A stretch of DNA of 64,000 nucleotides from Zopfochytrium polystomum (GCA_025765615.1 JAIVFJ010000060.1:124001-188000); one strand, 5' to 3'. Positions 42,278-54,347 are shown, counted from the first letter of the stretch. The notes: generated by a model not told the origin, from the sequence alone. Made by a program: numbers and translations.

Positions 42278-43086
42278 AAGAAGGGCGCTCGCTGGGCGGC
42301 AGTGGGAAGCTGGCTAGCTGGCTTGCAAAAGGGGCTGGCCTGCCTGCCTGGTTGGCTGGTTGGTTGGTTGGTTGGTTTGGTTGGCGTGGGTGGGCGGGCG
42401 GGTTGGCGTGGCACAACTGCGGTGTGTGAAATTTTTTGATCGGTTTGTCTGTTTTCTTTTTTATTTTATTTTATTTTTTTTTGGCTTCTTTTGTTTTTTT
42501 TTATACCTGATTCGCCATTTCCGGCCGGCCCTCAGGCCTTGGTGGCACCTGCGAACCTGGCGGGACGGAGACGGGCGGCACGGAGATCAATCAAAAGAAC
42601 CGAAGATGAATGACAAGCAATCCGTGTGTGACCGACCCGTCGGTCTGTCTGTCTGCCGGTCTATCTGTCTCTATCTGTGCTAGCGACACATTGCGCAAAC
42701 CAAAGAAAAAAAAAAAAAAGAAAAAAAAAAGAGAGAAAATAAAAGGATGATTCCACTCACAACACAACACGGGTCATATGCGTCATCCCCGCCCAGCACC
42801 CCACCACAAGCCCCCGCGCAAACAAACACCAAGAGAAAGGGGGCAATATGTGGTGACATGGTGCACACCAAATTGCAAGCTAGAATATATGTGCGCAACT
42901 TGCTGTTACTATAGGGAAGCTAAGGTGCCTCTGCAGAACTTACTCAAAAGGAACAGGTTCTCACGTCAAAGCCAGGCAAAGTATACTGGAAGGGAATCAT
43001 TCCTGACTTAGCGTAAGTCGCATCAGCGGCAGCGACGAGGCTGCTGTCGACATAGGAAGCTGGCTTCCTAGGCTCAAATCTCAACA
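42148..43086. other. Upstream region of mpaB paralogue 2; GT/GGTT repeats; no gene
   Basis: A GT tract of about 24 units (42,227-42,274) and a short GGTT/GGCT repeat (42,350-42,385) lie upstream of the start at 42,147. Beyond about 42,900 composition becomes AT-richer as the second transposon block begins. Nothing coding was recognised. Confidence 0.6.
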
Positions 43087-43198
43087 TCCTCTGCTCAAGC
43101 AGATAATATAGGAGAGGTTTTTACCCTGTGCCAGTCACGCTTGCCTTGCCACTATTACAGTATGCATATCATCATTCTGCATCAATTATTCATAACAG
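43087..43198 (+). mobile_element. LTR fragment
   Basis: Matches the part of the LTR at 46,606-47,014 that runs from CCTCTGCTCAAGCAGATAAT to TTCATAACAG, with a few substitutions. Confidence 0.7.
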
Positions 43199-43369
43199 CT
43201 GTTGAAGGCAACAAGAAAGTGTATGGTCTTGCATCACAAGGAGTGGTGCGGTGGAGATGCCTGACGACCCTATAAGTCTGTAGTGCATGGGGTGAGTTTG
43301 CTGAGGTGATACAAAATGCACTTCCATCTTGGACTGGATAACTTTGACTGGAACGCTCGTTCTCGCACT

Positions 43370-44220
43370 TCAGGAGACCGGCTGCTGCAGTCAACGCCAA
43401 CTGTATTATCCACCACCACTCCGCAAAAAAATTCATTGGTATCTTCACTGACACATCAACAACCAAACACGCTGGCATTGGCTTTATCCTTACATCTTCC
43501 TTTTATCGACACATCACTGAGACCAGCCAACACACCATGAGAGGACTCGCCATAACTCTCTCCTTTCACCATCGCCGCCTCTTTCTACGTTCCATTTACT
43601 GGCCTGCTTCGCGACATTCCCCTGAAACGCACCCCTCCAGGAGTGGTGCACCAATCTTCTCAACCACGACTCCGCTTAAGACCACCCAGCTTACTGGTTT
43701 GGCGACTGGAATGCACTTGTCTCCCCACTTGATCACAACACTACTGAACCTGTACCACCCTCACGTCGTGGTTTTCTTCCTACTCTTTCCGCTTGTGGCC
43801 TCTCTGATACATTTCGAGCCACCAACCCCAATCTCTCTGCCTTCTCCCACTTGCCCACCATCTCACCCTACCGTTCGCGGCTTGACAGCATCTGGATCTC
43901 CGACACCTTCCTCCACCACACCGCCTCCACCCACATCCCTTCCCCAGACGACTTCCCCCACCTTCCTGATATCTCCGACCATCTACCCTGCTACATTGTT
44001 CATGCCCTTTGTCCATACACAATAATGCATTTGAAAGCTCTGGTTCTCCTCTTTCCAACAAGCTATCACGCAGCTCTCTACGGAACTAGATTGGCCTCCA
44101 AAGTTGAAAACGCTTCCTCAACTTTGCATGACATCTTCTCAAGGGCGAGAAGCAATCAGAGGATGCTCTTAAGGACACAGCTGTATTTGCCTGCTTCTGC
44201 TCTTTCCATTGATACCTAAC
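43370..44220 (+). mobile_element. LINE endonuclease remnant
   Basis: Broken plus-strand frames carry KFIGIFTDTS, AGIGFILTSSFYRHI, LFLRSIYWPASRH (near 43,600), SYRSRLDSIWIS (near 43,875) and DISDHLPCYIV (near 43,980). These are the same landmarks as in the LINE at 5.6-7.9 kb (RNIYWPADPQ, SSRLDSIWLS, SDHLPF), so both belong to one family. Stops and shifts make it non-functional. Confidence 0.75.
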
Positions 44221-44919
44221 GCGCCCAGCTATAACACCTACAGCAGGAGCCACAGGAGATTTTGATAAGGGTGGTCCAAAAGTCAGACTACCACTACCTC
44301 CAACCACCATTTTGTCCTTTCTTGTGTGAAAAGTCACCCCAGCTGGACACCAAATTGCTCTAAGCTCCCTCCATTTTGTTCTCCAACACTCCCCAAGGGA
44401 CAACACCACCAAAACTTTGATTCTCAGCCTGAAATTTGAACGGTGGCTCTTCAATGGTGCCAACCTGCTATTCTGATTTCATCAATCAACTTGCACCAAG
44501 CATTGTTTGCAATACACATCTTCTATCCTGGACCATTTTCTCCATCAAGTACAGCATCAAACAACTCCTAGAGTCACTATTTGTCACTGCTGTGCTGTTG
44601 AGAAACTCCTCCAAATTTTCCAGCTACTGTTTTTCTCCTGCAACAGGATCATCACAACGTGCACTGCAATGTCGTCCAACCTGAACTCTTTTGTCGGCAT
44701 GTTCACTGGCAAGATGCTGAAAGAATTCAACAACTTTGCTCCACAGACCATTCTTCAGACACCTGTCATTGTCAACATCAAAGATGAACCAACTGGACTT
44801 CACAAACCACTTGCAAATCGAACAATCACTTGCCATCTCTTGCAACTCTACCTTGCATCAGCCAAACCAGAACCACGCTTCCCAAAGCGCTTCCCTAAAG
44901 AACCAATCCACCAATCACA
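44221..44919. other. Transposon junction zone, no recognisable domain
   Basis: A frame at 44,507-45,121 is open, but only its C-terminal part (from about 44,920) resembles Copia. The rest is unassigned. Confidence 0.4.
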
Positions 44920-46571
44920 ACTCCCACCAGTGCCACGTTCCCACAAGGAAGCCCACGCATCAGACTACAACGAAGAATGGACTGCATCTGAGCTTGAGGA
45001 GCTTCACTCTCTCATGGACAAGCACAAGTTCTGGGAATGGGAGCAGTTCTTCCTCCTGGTGAACGCGCAATGCTCTGCAAATGGGTTTATGCCTACAAGC
45101 TCGACCCCTTTGGCTCGCTGAAGCGATGGAAAGCCCGTCTTGTCACATGTGGAAACACCCAACGCGAAGGCATCGACTACACAGACACTTTTTCTCCTGT
45201 CGTCCGGATCCAGGCCATCTGACTGCTCATTGCAATCAGCCTTGCTTTTGACCTCAAGTACCACAGCATGGATGTCAACACAGCCTACCTGTGCGCATTT
45301 CTCAAAGAAGTCATCTACATGCATCCACCAAAAGGCCACAAGCGAATCACTCCAGATGGAAAGAAACTATTTTGCAAACTCCTCAAGGCCTCTATGGACT
45401 CCATCAATCTGGACGCAACTGGTTCCTGACCCTTCGCAAGTTCATTGTCGAGAAACTCTGCTTCAACCAATCTCTTGCTGAACCCTGCCTCTTCTTTCAA
45501 GTAGACCCCAGCAGCAAATGTTTGAAATCATCTTTGTTTTTGTCAACGACATCAACGTCATGGCCAACTCGCCAGCTCTCTTCACAAAAATTGAGGATGC
45601 TTTTCATGCTGAGTACAGCATGTCTCTCAAGGAAACCACTGTCAGCCAAGTGATTTGCATCCACCTTGAGCACAACACTGAAGGCATTTGGATGGGCCTA
45701 GACGAATACACCAGGGCAATTCTCACTGAAGAGCAAATGTGGGACGACCTGAATATCGCATCAACTCCAATGTCTATCACCTTTATGCATGACAAAGTGT
45801 CACTCGAACTCAGCGAGAGCAACCCATGCAGGTATCGATCCACACTCATGAAAATTCAATATCTCACAACACAAACTCAACCAGATATCGCATTTGCAAC
45901 ATATGTGCTCTCCCAGTTCCAACTGAAGCCATGCCAGTGCCATCACAATGCACTCCGCCGCCTGCTTCCGAGGCACCTGGGACTACAGATTATTCTACAG
46001 GCAAAGCCACAAGCTGCTACAGCTCTTCACAAACGACACCCTTGAACCAGCTGCATACGCTGATGCATCCTATGGGGGTGAACCTGGAGACTGCACATCG
46101 CGCACTGGATATGTCTTCTTCCTCATGGGCACAGCCGTCTCTTGGGTCTCACACAAACAACATCGCGTATCGATATCCTCCACGGAAGCAGAATACTACT
46201 CACTTTCTGAAGCCTTCCAAGAAGCACAATGGCTCTTTGCCGTATTATCAGAGTTGCAACTCCCCGCACAGTGGCCACTACCAATCCTCGAGGACAATCA
46301 ATCTGCAATCGCACTAGTGCTCAACCCTCTCACACATGCTCGCACAAAACACATTGACATACGTGCTCATTTCCTCCGACAAGGCGTAGCCACTGGAGAG
46401 ATCACTGTACGCAACATACCAACCAGCGACCAGCTCGCAGACATTCTCACAAAACCACTCTCGACGTCTCAGCACCAGCAACTGACCTCACTACTTGGCC
46501 TCCAACCCTGCTCCAACCTTTCAAACACCCTTTTGGTCGAAGCCTCAGACGCTTACACACGCTTTGCATAA
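44920..46571 (+). mobile_element. Copia reverse transcriptase-RNase H remnant
   Basis: Plus-strand pieces give EAHASDYNEEWTASELEEL, LCKWVYAYKLDPFGSLKRWK, CGNTQREGIDYTDTFSPVV, SMDVNTAYLCAFLKEVIYMH, then in another frame FVNDINVMANSPALF (in place of the YVDD-type active site) and QVICIHLEHNTEGIWM. RNase H (45,948-46,571, 207 open codons) shows AAYADASYGGEPG, SISSTEAEYYSLSEA, PILEDNQSAIAL, TKHIDIRAHFLR and QLADILTKPLS. At least three shifts or stops break the RT; the RNase H frame is intact. A polypurine tract and the LTR at 46,606 follow. Confidence 0.85.
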
Positions 46572-46605
46572 CAGGTGCTACACCCATGGCCATCGTGCGG
46601 GGGGG

Positions 46606-47014
46606 TGTTAGGTGGGACTGACTGGTTAACAACAGAGGCACAAGACAGACCCAAACCTATTGTGACTGTCAGTTATTGTTCTCCCAATGCCCATGGGGAG
46701 AGCGAGCCACTGCCAATGCAGACCTGGGCCCTGGATTGCACTGATGACAAATACTATGAGTATCAAGTGGAACAGAAACCCAGTGTCAACAGTTTTCCTC
46801 CTCCTCTGCTCAAGCAGATAATATAGGAGAGGTTTTTACCTGTGCTGGTCACACTTGCCTAGCAACTATTACAGCGTGTATATCATCATCATGTATCAAT
46901 AATTCATAACAGAGTTTTTTTCTCTTTCTCTCCAAGTTGGGGAGAAGGACCACCCACAAACACACATCTCCATTTCATTCACTCCTTCCACTCACTCAGA
47001 GTAGACTGTTTACA
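46606..47014 (+). mobile_element. Complete-looking 3' LTR of the Copia element
   Basis: Starts TGTTAGGTGGG directly after a GGGGGG polypurine tract and ends ACTGTTTACA (TG...CA). Related fragments occur at 5,424-5,625, 19,985-20,130 (minus) and 43,087-43,198. Confidence 0.8.
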
Positions 47015-48017
47015 GTAGGACTTCTCATTTCTGCCCCAAGACTGAGTCATTCTGTCTGCAACGTCGCCAATAATGATAAATAAATAAATAATAAGTAGAG
47101 CTCAGAGGCAGACATGCAGAGCCAGTCAGAGGCTGGATGGAAACCCAATAAATAAGAATAGACAGGAATCCAAGCCTAGTCATGTTTTGCCAGCAAAACA
47201 CAACAGCTGGCAACGACTACATCAAATAACGAATATCCAGCTTTATCCGCGTGCAGATAACTGCAAATTTAGAATTCGGTTTTGTGTCAGCCAGCTACAG
47301 GACTAACCAGGATATCTCTTTAATTTGTAAATTTGCTCAAATATGCATATATTTGCAGATATTTGCAGATAAGGGATTCAAATGGCAAACTATTCAGCAG
47401 TTGCCAACTTTATCCTTGGCACATCACTCAGCATCTGTTCCACTCCACATTTCTTCTTTTCCTGTCCCCCCATCTCCGTTCGCCTGTCTGTTGTCCTTTG
47501 CCCTTCAGGCCCACATCAACTGAAGTGCATTTGGCCTCTTGGGGTTCGACTCCTCAAGGCCAGCAGACATTAATATTTGGTGCAGGGCTCATTGTCTGGG
47601 GCTTTTCCCCAAGTATGACTGTTAACGCATGTCTTCAAGCCATTTTGTGAATCGTAATTATTGCAATAAATAATGTTACACTATTTTTTTTTTTTTTTCA
47701 TGATTAATAGCCTCAGGCTAGTTGCCACACGGGACCAAGCCGGCCAGTCCAGCGCAAAGCATCAAGCAAGCAAGCAAGCAAGCAAAGCGGTTTTGGATGA
47801 AAATGGCGAATGGTGAGTCACTGGTTCGCACGTGACCCTTAGACTGGTCGTTCTCCGCCAGCAAATAAATATTTATTGACCCCGCCCTTTTTTTCTGCTC
47901 TCTCTCTCTCTCGCTCTCTCTCTCTCTCGCTCTCTCTGTCTCTCTCTCTGTCTCTCTCTCTCTCTCTGTCTCTCTGTCCGACTCTTTCCGCTCAAGAAAT
48001 TCAGTCCATTCACAACC
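47015..48017. other. Intergenic region and promoter area of the IF1 gene
   Basis: AT-rich sequence to about 47,700 with no gene. A stem-loop TTGGGGTTCGACTCCTCAAG near 47,540 resembles a tRNA T-arm, but no tRNA can be folded around it. (CAAG)n lies at about 47,765-47,783. A long CT tract (47,897-47,976) lies just upstream of the IF1 start and is probably part of its leader or core promoter. Confidence 0.5.
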
Positions 48018-49266
48018 ATGTCGGCCTCCTCTTCCTCCTCAACTCTCGCACGCGCTGCGTCAGCCGCTGGCGCTGCGCTCCTCCGCGGCGGTAACCAGGC
48101 GTCGTCATCGTCGGCAGCACCAGCAGCAGCAGCAGCAGCAGCAGTCGCTTCGGCTTCGCTCTACTCGACAAACGTTCGCGATGCTGGCGGCGCGTTCTCA
48201 AAGAAGGAGGCCGCCGTCGAGGACAAGTTCATCCATGACCACGACAAGGAGGTGAGGGTCGTGAAGGAAGAGAGTAGGAGGCACCAAAAATGGTTGGATG
48301 GATGGATGGTTGGATGACAGAGGGAGAGAAGAAGCAGCTAGGGAGAGAGTGAGAGAGAAGGGCGACGGGCCGTTCAAGATGGTCGAGGCAGAGACCACAC
48401 AGATGGACAGTCGCGGGCCACGAGAAGGGGGAGCAGCAGGGCACGCGCGTCAGCCAGCCGCCACCAGCACCAACCGATTGTAGACAGCGTCCCAGAACCA
48501 TCTGGAACAATCTGCTTGCATGCGCGCTGCCCTTCCATGCAATGCCTTGAATCGAGTGGGCCATGCATCCTCCGCTCGCACGTGCGCGGTGGTGTGGTGA
48601 TGGCAGTTTGGATTCATTGGGAAACGCTCCGGATGCATGCGCCCTTGCCTCGCCTCTGCAAATTCTGCTGTCGCACACCTACAACGGAACTAACATTATC
48701 CGTATCCCCCCTCACTGCCTGAACGCGTCTGAATCTGATTCGGAACGCCGTGCTGCAGCTTCTTGAAAGGCTCAAGAAAGACTTGGCCAACAAGCCCGCT
48801 CCCGCCCCAGCCGCCGCCAGCGAGGCCGCCCCTGCCTCCCCTGCTCCTGCCGCAGCATCCTCATCCACTGAAGGCTCTGCGGATCCTGCCAAAATTAACA
48901 TTTCCCCGATTGATTCTGGTTACGGTGGTGCCGTGCGGGGCGGCGGCGGCGCGCTTGGAAAGAAGGAAGCGGTGGGTTCATTTTTTTTTTTCCTTCTGAA
49001 TTTGCATCCCTTGCTAACTTGTTCGTTCGCCAGGCTATCGAGGAAAAGTACTTCCGCGACCTGGTCTGTGATTCAACACGACTGAATGAAATATGTTTGT
49101 TGCGGATTGGAAACTGAATCCTACCACCCCACTTCCCTTCACATACCCTCTCTTGTCCCACCGCCATATCGAATTCCATTGTCCGGATACGTATGGGTCG
49201 CATACACGCATGTTTACCAACTCGCCACAGGACAAGGAGAAGCTGGACAAGATCAAGAAGCACTGA
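48018..49266 (+). CDS. Mitochondrial F1-ATPase inhibitor with two IF1 domains
   Basis: Exons 48018-48251, 48759-48971, 49034-49063 and 49231-49266 join in phase 0 to give 170 residues. The N-terminus (MSASSSSSTLARAASAAG, Ala/Ser/Arg-rich, no acidic residues) looks like a mitochondrial presequence. Domain 1 (about 55-92) reads DAGGAFSKKEAAVEDKFIHD then HDKE|LLERLKKDLANK across the first intron. A Pro/Ala-rich linker follows. Domain 2 (about 136-170) reads GGGALGKKEA|AIEEKYFRDL|DKEKLDKIKKH. Both keep the glycine-rich lead and the KKEAA-E-KF/Y core of the minimal inhibitory region. IF1 blocks ATP hydrolysis by F1Fo when the matrix acidifies. Typical IF1 is 60-110 residues with one domain. The exon 3 donor (GTCTGT) is weak, so exons 3 and 4 need transcript support. 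Confidence 0.85.
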
Positions 49267-49833
49267 GCCACTTGCTCTATTGTGCAGACTGGGTGGTGGT
49301 GATGCAGCTGCGGTTGGGGCAAGCGTGCGTGCTGTTTTCTTTTTCTTTCTTTTTCCTTCCACCCGCGTGCGACTGACTGGATGAATGGGGGGATGGGGGA
49401 TTGAAAAAAGGATTGTCATCACACCGGCCGGCGGGTCCATTCAGTTCAGTTGGTTGCTTTTCTTTTACCCCACCATCCATCCATCATTTGAAACACGAAC
49501 CTTAACAAACTGCGGCGCAACTGGCCCAAAAACCTGCTCTGTAATTACTGTCCATGCATGTAAATACATAGCAGGGCCCAAATATCGAAAATGCAGTGTG
49601 CTGTTCACCACAGGTTCGGTTTTTTTTTTTTTTTAAATGCTTGGGGATGCATGCACGTATTACATGTTATAAAAAGGTTGAAACATATTTGACAGTGATA
49701 GCGTATGTGGGAAGAAGATTCGCAGCGTGTACCCACTTTGGCTGTCTGTGCCGGCTGCTGAGGCCTAAAAAACACTCCATTCGTTCCCTTCGCTTCGCTA
49801 GTGCTGGTGTTGCAAGTCACACTGCCCGCTCTT
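49267..49833. other. Intergenic region between convergent genes
   Basis: Lies between the IF1 stop and the stop of the minus-strand cyclase gene, so it holds both 3' ends. A T run occurs at about 49,619-49,634. No gene was seen. Confidence 0.6.
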
Positions 49834-52800
49834 TTACGAGCCTGCAACGGAAGCTCGCGGTGGTAGACTGGTAGTACCACCAGTCGCTGATGTCGCGAAT
49901 GGCAGCGAAGGCGGTATTGTCGTTGTGGATGCTCTACCAACTTCCCCGTCGCTTGCACCACCAATCGGTCCTCCCACTCCATAAGCAGCTCCACTACTGG
50001 ATGCGATTGCACCGAAGACGCTTCCATTCCCCTCGCCCCCGCCCTTTGTCGAGGCCGCTGCCGTTCCTTCGCCTGAGCCCTCGCCACCTGCTCGAAATGG
50101 CGTTGCCAGCACGGCAAACGTGCCCAGCTTGCCGCGCGTTCGAAGGTCGGCCTCCTGCCGTCGCTCTGTGATGTATCCAGCCGCCTCCAGGAGTGCCTGC
50201 GTCGAAGCGCTAACGCGTATCTCCATGCTTGGCGCAAGTGCCTGGATCGCGGTTGCCAGATTGACCGTCTCTGCAAACGCGCCGTTGCGAAGCAAATAAA
50301 CGAAAATAAAATAAAATAAAAAATAAAATAAAAAAATAAAATAAAATAAAATAAAATTAAATAAAATAAAAGCACTCCATTAGAAATGGAGTTTCCGAAA
50401 ACAACAGGGAATTCACCTCCCACCACCGTGAAGCGCGGTGTACCCGCAACGTTGACGATTCCTGCATTCATTTGTGCGTACGTTGTTGGCAAAGAGCAAA
50501 ATAAGAAAGATTAATCTCGCTCACCAGCAGTGACGGGGCCAGAGTGTATTCCAATTCTCAGTCGCACCCTGCCTTCGTCGCCAACGGTCCCGGGTCGTCC
50601 CTCAAAACTGAGAATCTTATCCCACCTGCCCACCCGTTGAATAAGCCGCTCCGCCGTGTCCACAACGTCTTCCGCATGCGCTTCGTTCCGGTCAGGCGTC
50701 CCAGACACGAGCACGCACGTATCGCACACGCGGTCAACAATGTGCACAGTCTTTCGGGCGCCAACTGCCCCAGCATTGCCATCCACGCAGCACTCCTCAA
50801 CCGTCGCATAGTACCGCCGCATCAAATCCAGCAGGAAAGCTGGCGCACTGCCGCCGCCACTGCTGCCTAACCCGTTGACAATCCGGTTAAATCCAACGAT
50901 AGAGACCACCATCACGGTCACGTTCAACTGAACGGTCGGGGGAAACGCCTCCGACGCCCTTGCGCACGCCAGCGACGCGACGCCCCCGCCCCATCCCGCG
51001 CTGTCTGTGCCCTTCCCGCCGCCTCTTCCCCTGCCGCCTTTATCGTCGACACCAACACTGATGCCGCTCCCACTCGCCGCCGCGGCACCCGCTGGCCCCG
51101 CCGTCTTGGCCAACACAACGTCCCGAATCGGCGCCGGCACCAACCCGAGCGCGGCGCTGACCGCCTCGCGCTCGCCGCGTTCCGCCGCCGCCCGCCACCG
51201 CCTCGCCTCCCGCTCCCCATCCTCCCTCGCCACCAGCCCCTCCCTCCGCATCGCCTCGACCCGCTCCGACTCCCGTGCCCGCTGCGCCTCGATCGCGGCC
51301 TGCATCGCCCCGCGCGTCGCCGCGTGCTCCCGCTGGCTGGTCTGCAGCTGCGCCTCTAGCGTCCGCATCCGCGTCGACAGCGTGTCGGCGAGCGTCGTCG
51401 AGAGCCGCGACTGCGCCGTCTCGAGGGATAGGATGTACTGCATCAGGTGTGAGCTGTAGAGCGACGCGAGACGGGCCGAAGTGCTCGGGTGCGTCGTCGG
51501 ATAGTGTGCGGCGGAGGTTGGGTCCGCGCTCACGAGGCTTGCCAGCATCGCCGCTGCTGTCGGGCGGTCTCTGGGTTGTTGAGACCAGCCATGCTTTATG
51601 ATCTTTTGGTTTTGGGGAGTCGATATCGTGCGTGGTGCGTGTGGGGGTTAGCGCCCTGGTACGGCAAAATCCAGCTTCCTCACTTCTCACCTTTGCGTAC
51701 GCTGGGCTCGTCTCGGCCAGCTTCGGCCTCACCGTCCCGGCGGCGTCGCCGGGTAGCCTTTTCCTGAGCATTTCCCCTGTCCCGCCAGAATCTCCCAGCT
51801 CCTCGTACGGCATCCGCCCTTCTCCCAGCACCATATTCATCAGCACCGCCGCGCTGTACACGTCCCCCGCTGCCGTCGCCGCCCCGCCGGGAAACTCTGC
51901 GATCCGCTCCGGCGCCACAAACGCCAGCCGGTCGACCGCGCACGCAGCAGGATCCTTGTCCGAGCCAAGCGCGCCGGTTGCACCGCCGCCGGACCCCCCC
52001 AGCACGAGCTCGAGCACCGCCGCCGCCGCCGCCGACCGCCCCGCACCCCCGCGCCGCCCGCCCGGCGCGGCCGGCGCGGCCATCCCAAACCCGACGATCC
52101 GCAGCCGCCACCCACCGTCGACCACGCACGTCTCGGCGGACAGCGCCCCGTGCACGATCGGCACCCCGTTGCCTTCGCTACCACCACCACCGCCGCTGCT
52201 GCCGCCGCCGCCGGTCCGGACGAACCGCCCCGCGTGCAGCTGCGCGAGCCCCGCGGCGAGGTCGCGGCACAGCGACGACCGCACCGCCGCGGGCAGCGGG
52301 AACCGCTGCGACGCGAGGCAGTCGCGGAGAGTGCCGTGCGGCGCGCCGAGCCCGGAGAGGTGGTACGCCAGGTAGAGCGGCGGCAGCGCCGGCGGCGGCG
52401 GCGGCGGCGGCGCGGCTGCGGCCTTGCTGCGCGGCCCGCGGGCGGCGGCCGTGGCCGTTGCTGCCGCTGCTGTCGGGGCGGAGGGCGACGCGCCGGTCTG
52501 GGGCGAGGCCGCGGCAGGATCGCTGTCGTCGCGGAAGGCTGCGGCGGTGCTGCTGGGGTGGGTGAGGAAGAGAAGCGGCGCCAGCCCCGGCCCGCGAAGC
52601 TGGGTGAGGTAGAGCAGGTGCTTGCGGAGAGCCTTGCTGGGTTTTAATTGGACGAGCTGCTGCGTCGGCGGGGCGGTGGCCGCCGGCTGCTGCTTCCCCC
52701 TGGCTGCGGGCGCTGCCGCAGAGGTCACTGTCACTACAAAAGGCGCTGAGGTTCCGGCTGCGCCGTCGGCGGCGGCGGCGGCGCGGACGCGCACCGGCAC

Positions 52801-53547
52801 GAGCGCGACGACGCTTCCGGCGGGCGCCTCTGGGCTCTCGACGACGCTGCCGTCGTCGGGCGTCGCGGCGGCGTGCGGCACACCGACCCCGCGCACCGGC
52901 GCGCGCAGGACCGCCAGCGTCATCCGCGCCGAACGCGCCTTGAGCGGCGAGCTGGCCACCGGCGCCGGGCTGACGGGGAGCGTCTGTGAGAGCGTCAGGG
53001 CGCCGAACTTTGACAGCGGCGCCGACGTCGGGTCTCCAACGCCTTCGGCCGCGTCCTCCGTGTCGGCGCTAGGATCGGCCGTGTCGTTCAGCGGAGGGGC
53101 CAGTGCCGCCGACGCCATGGCCGACGCTTCGGCGGACGCGCGGGCCGACTCGGCTTTGCTTCCTTTGGGGCCGTCCCACACCAGCGTGATTGACTGGTCG
53201 CTCGAGAACGGAACGAGGGCGCTCTCCAACGGGACGATCGGTGCAGCGCCAGCGTTGATGACGGCTGGGGACGGGCCGAACGGGTCGTATGGGGGAGATT
53301 CGGTAAGAAGGTGGGGGTGGTTCGGAGTTGCGACGGGTCGCGTCGTGCGGTCGACCTGTCGCGGAGAGACGGTACTCCGGTCCATCTCGGTTTTGCGGCT
53401 GGAAGCAGGTCGAGCGGCCTCACTCGCCTCGCTGGCGATCGACGCTCTACCGCTACCGTTTCCGCCGTTCAACACCAAGGACGAGGGTGACGGACACGGC
53501 GCCGATGAGTCGTGAACGCGCCCGCTTCCTCGACCTATCCAGGGCAT
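49834..53547 (-). CDS. Kinase-homology/guanylyl-cyclase-like protein with degenerate catalytic motifs
   Basis: Exons 53547-51691, 51593-50525, 50461-50417 and 50270-49834 join in frame to 1135 residues. Residues 1-300 are low-complexity. A kinase-homology domain (about 300-640) has VHGALSAETCVVDGGWRLRI in place of the HRD loop (no catalytic Asp), GFG in place of DFG, then APERIAEFP, GDVYSAAVLM and GWSQQPRDRPT joined exactly across the intron. A coiled coil with ALGLVPAPIRDVVLA resembles the linker of receptor guanylyl cyclases. The cyclase fold (about 835-1040) shows VMVVSIVGFNRI (first metal Asp replaced by Ser), VCDTCVLVSG (second Asp kept), LRIGIHSGPVTAG and VGETVNLATAI (Asn kept, transition-state Arg absent). 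There is no signal peptide or membrane segment, so it is probably cytosolic. It may be a regulatory pseudo-cyclase or need a partner subunit. An ATAAA-type repeat fills the last intron. Confidence 0.8.
50296..50372. repeat. (AAAAT)n pentanucleotide tract
   Basis: Imperfect AAAAT/AAATAAA repeat lying wholly inside the last intron of the kinase-cyclase gene. Confidence 0.85.
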
Positions 53548-54347
53548 TTCGCGTAGTTCTGTGTCGTGTCGTGAGAGAGTGGAGAGAGAGTGTGTGTGCG
53601 CGCGCCGAACGGGGGGGGTTGGGTTTGCTCGCGTCGCGATACAAGAAGAAATCGGACGCGCGAAACCAAAAATGTCTTGTTTCGTGTATGTGTGTCTTCG
53701 TGACGGACTGTCGGCGCGTTGGCGGCGTTTGATCGAGCAGAGCGCTCATCGGCTGAGCATCGGCTCGGCGTCATCGACTATGCGTCCGTCCATGCATCCA
53801 TTGATCGATTCATTGTCGGTCGATCTGGATTCGAGGGAGGGCACGCAGCGAGTGATTGTGTGATTCCAACCCGCCGGGTCTCCCACCCTCTGCACAACTT
53901 GTATCCTCTTCCTCTTTCTTGCTCTTATTCCCCTCCCTTTTTCTTCTCGTCTTCAGCCACTTCCAAAATTCTTCGTTTTCAAGGTAAGATTCGCGGCTAG
54001 CTTCGCAGAATTACAAAGAAGGCAAAGAGAACAGCAAAGGCACAAAGAAAGGTACCGCAACAAAACGACAGGTGTGAAGAAGACCGAGCTGGAGAAAGTG
54101 AGAGAAAGCCAGCGAGACTACCGATGACCGACAGAACGAGTCAACGGTTTGAAAAACTAGGAGGGGAGTGGCGCGGGGTCGCTTACCAGCCCAGCGACGC
54201 GGGTGGAACGGTCCGCGAATCCTTCCAGAAAGGGAAACAAAACGAAAAATCATACTCGAGCTCGTTGCCGGCAGTGCACACATACACTCACACACTCATT
54301 CACACACAGAATCAAGACTGCGAGCGCAGCCCATACCCCACATCTTG
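53548..54347. other. Intergenic region between two minus-strand genes
   Basis: Upstream of the kinase-cyclase start and downstream of the HP1 stop. Short CA-rich and pyrimidine-rich stretches only; no gene recognised. Confidence 0.5.

Noticed and set aside
47500..47590. Possible tRNA gene around GGTTCGACTCC
   Set aside because: Only a T-arm-like hairpin can be formed; no acceptor, D or anticodon arm fits.
47251..47650. Overlapping short frames in an AT-rich stretch as a small gene
   Set aside because: No domain, start context or splice support, and the region borders transposon DNA.
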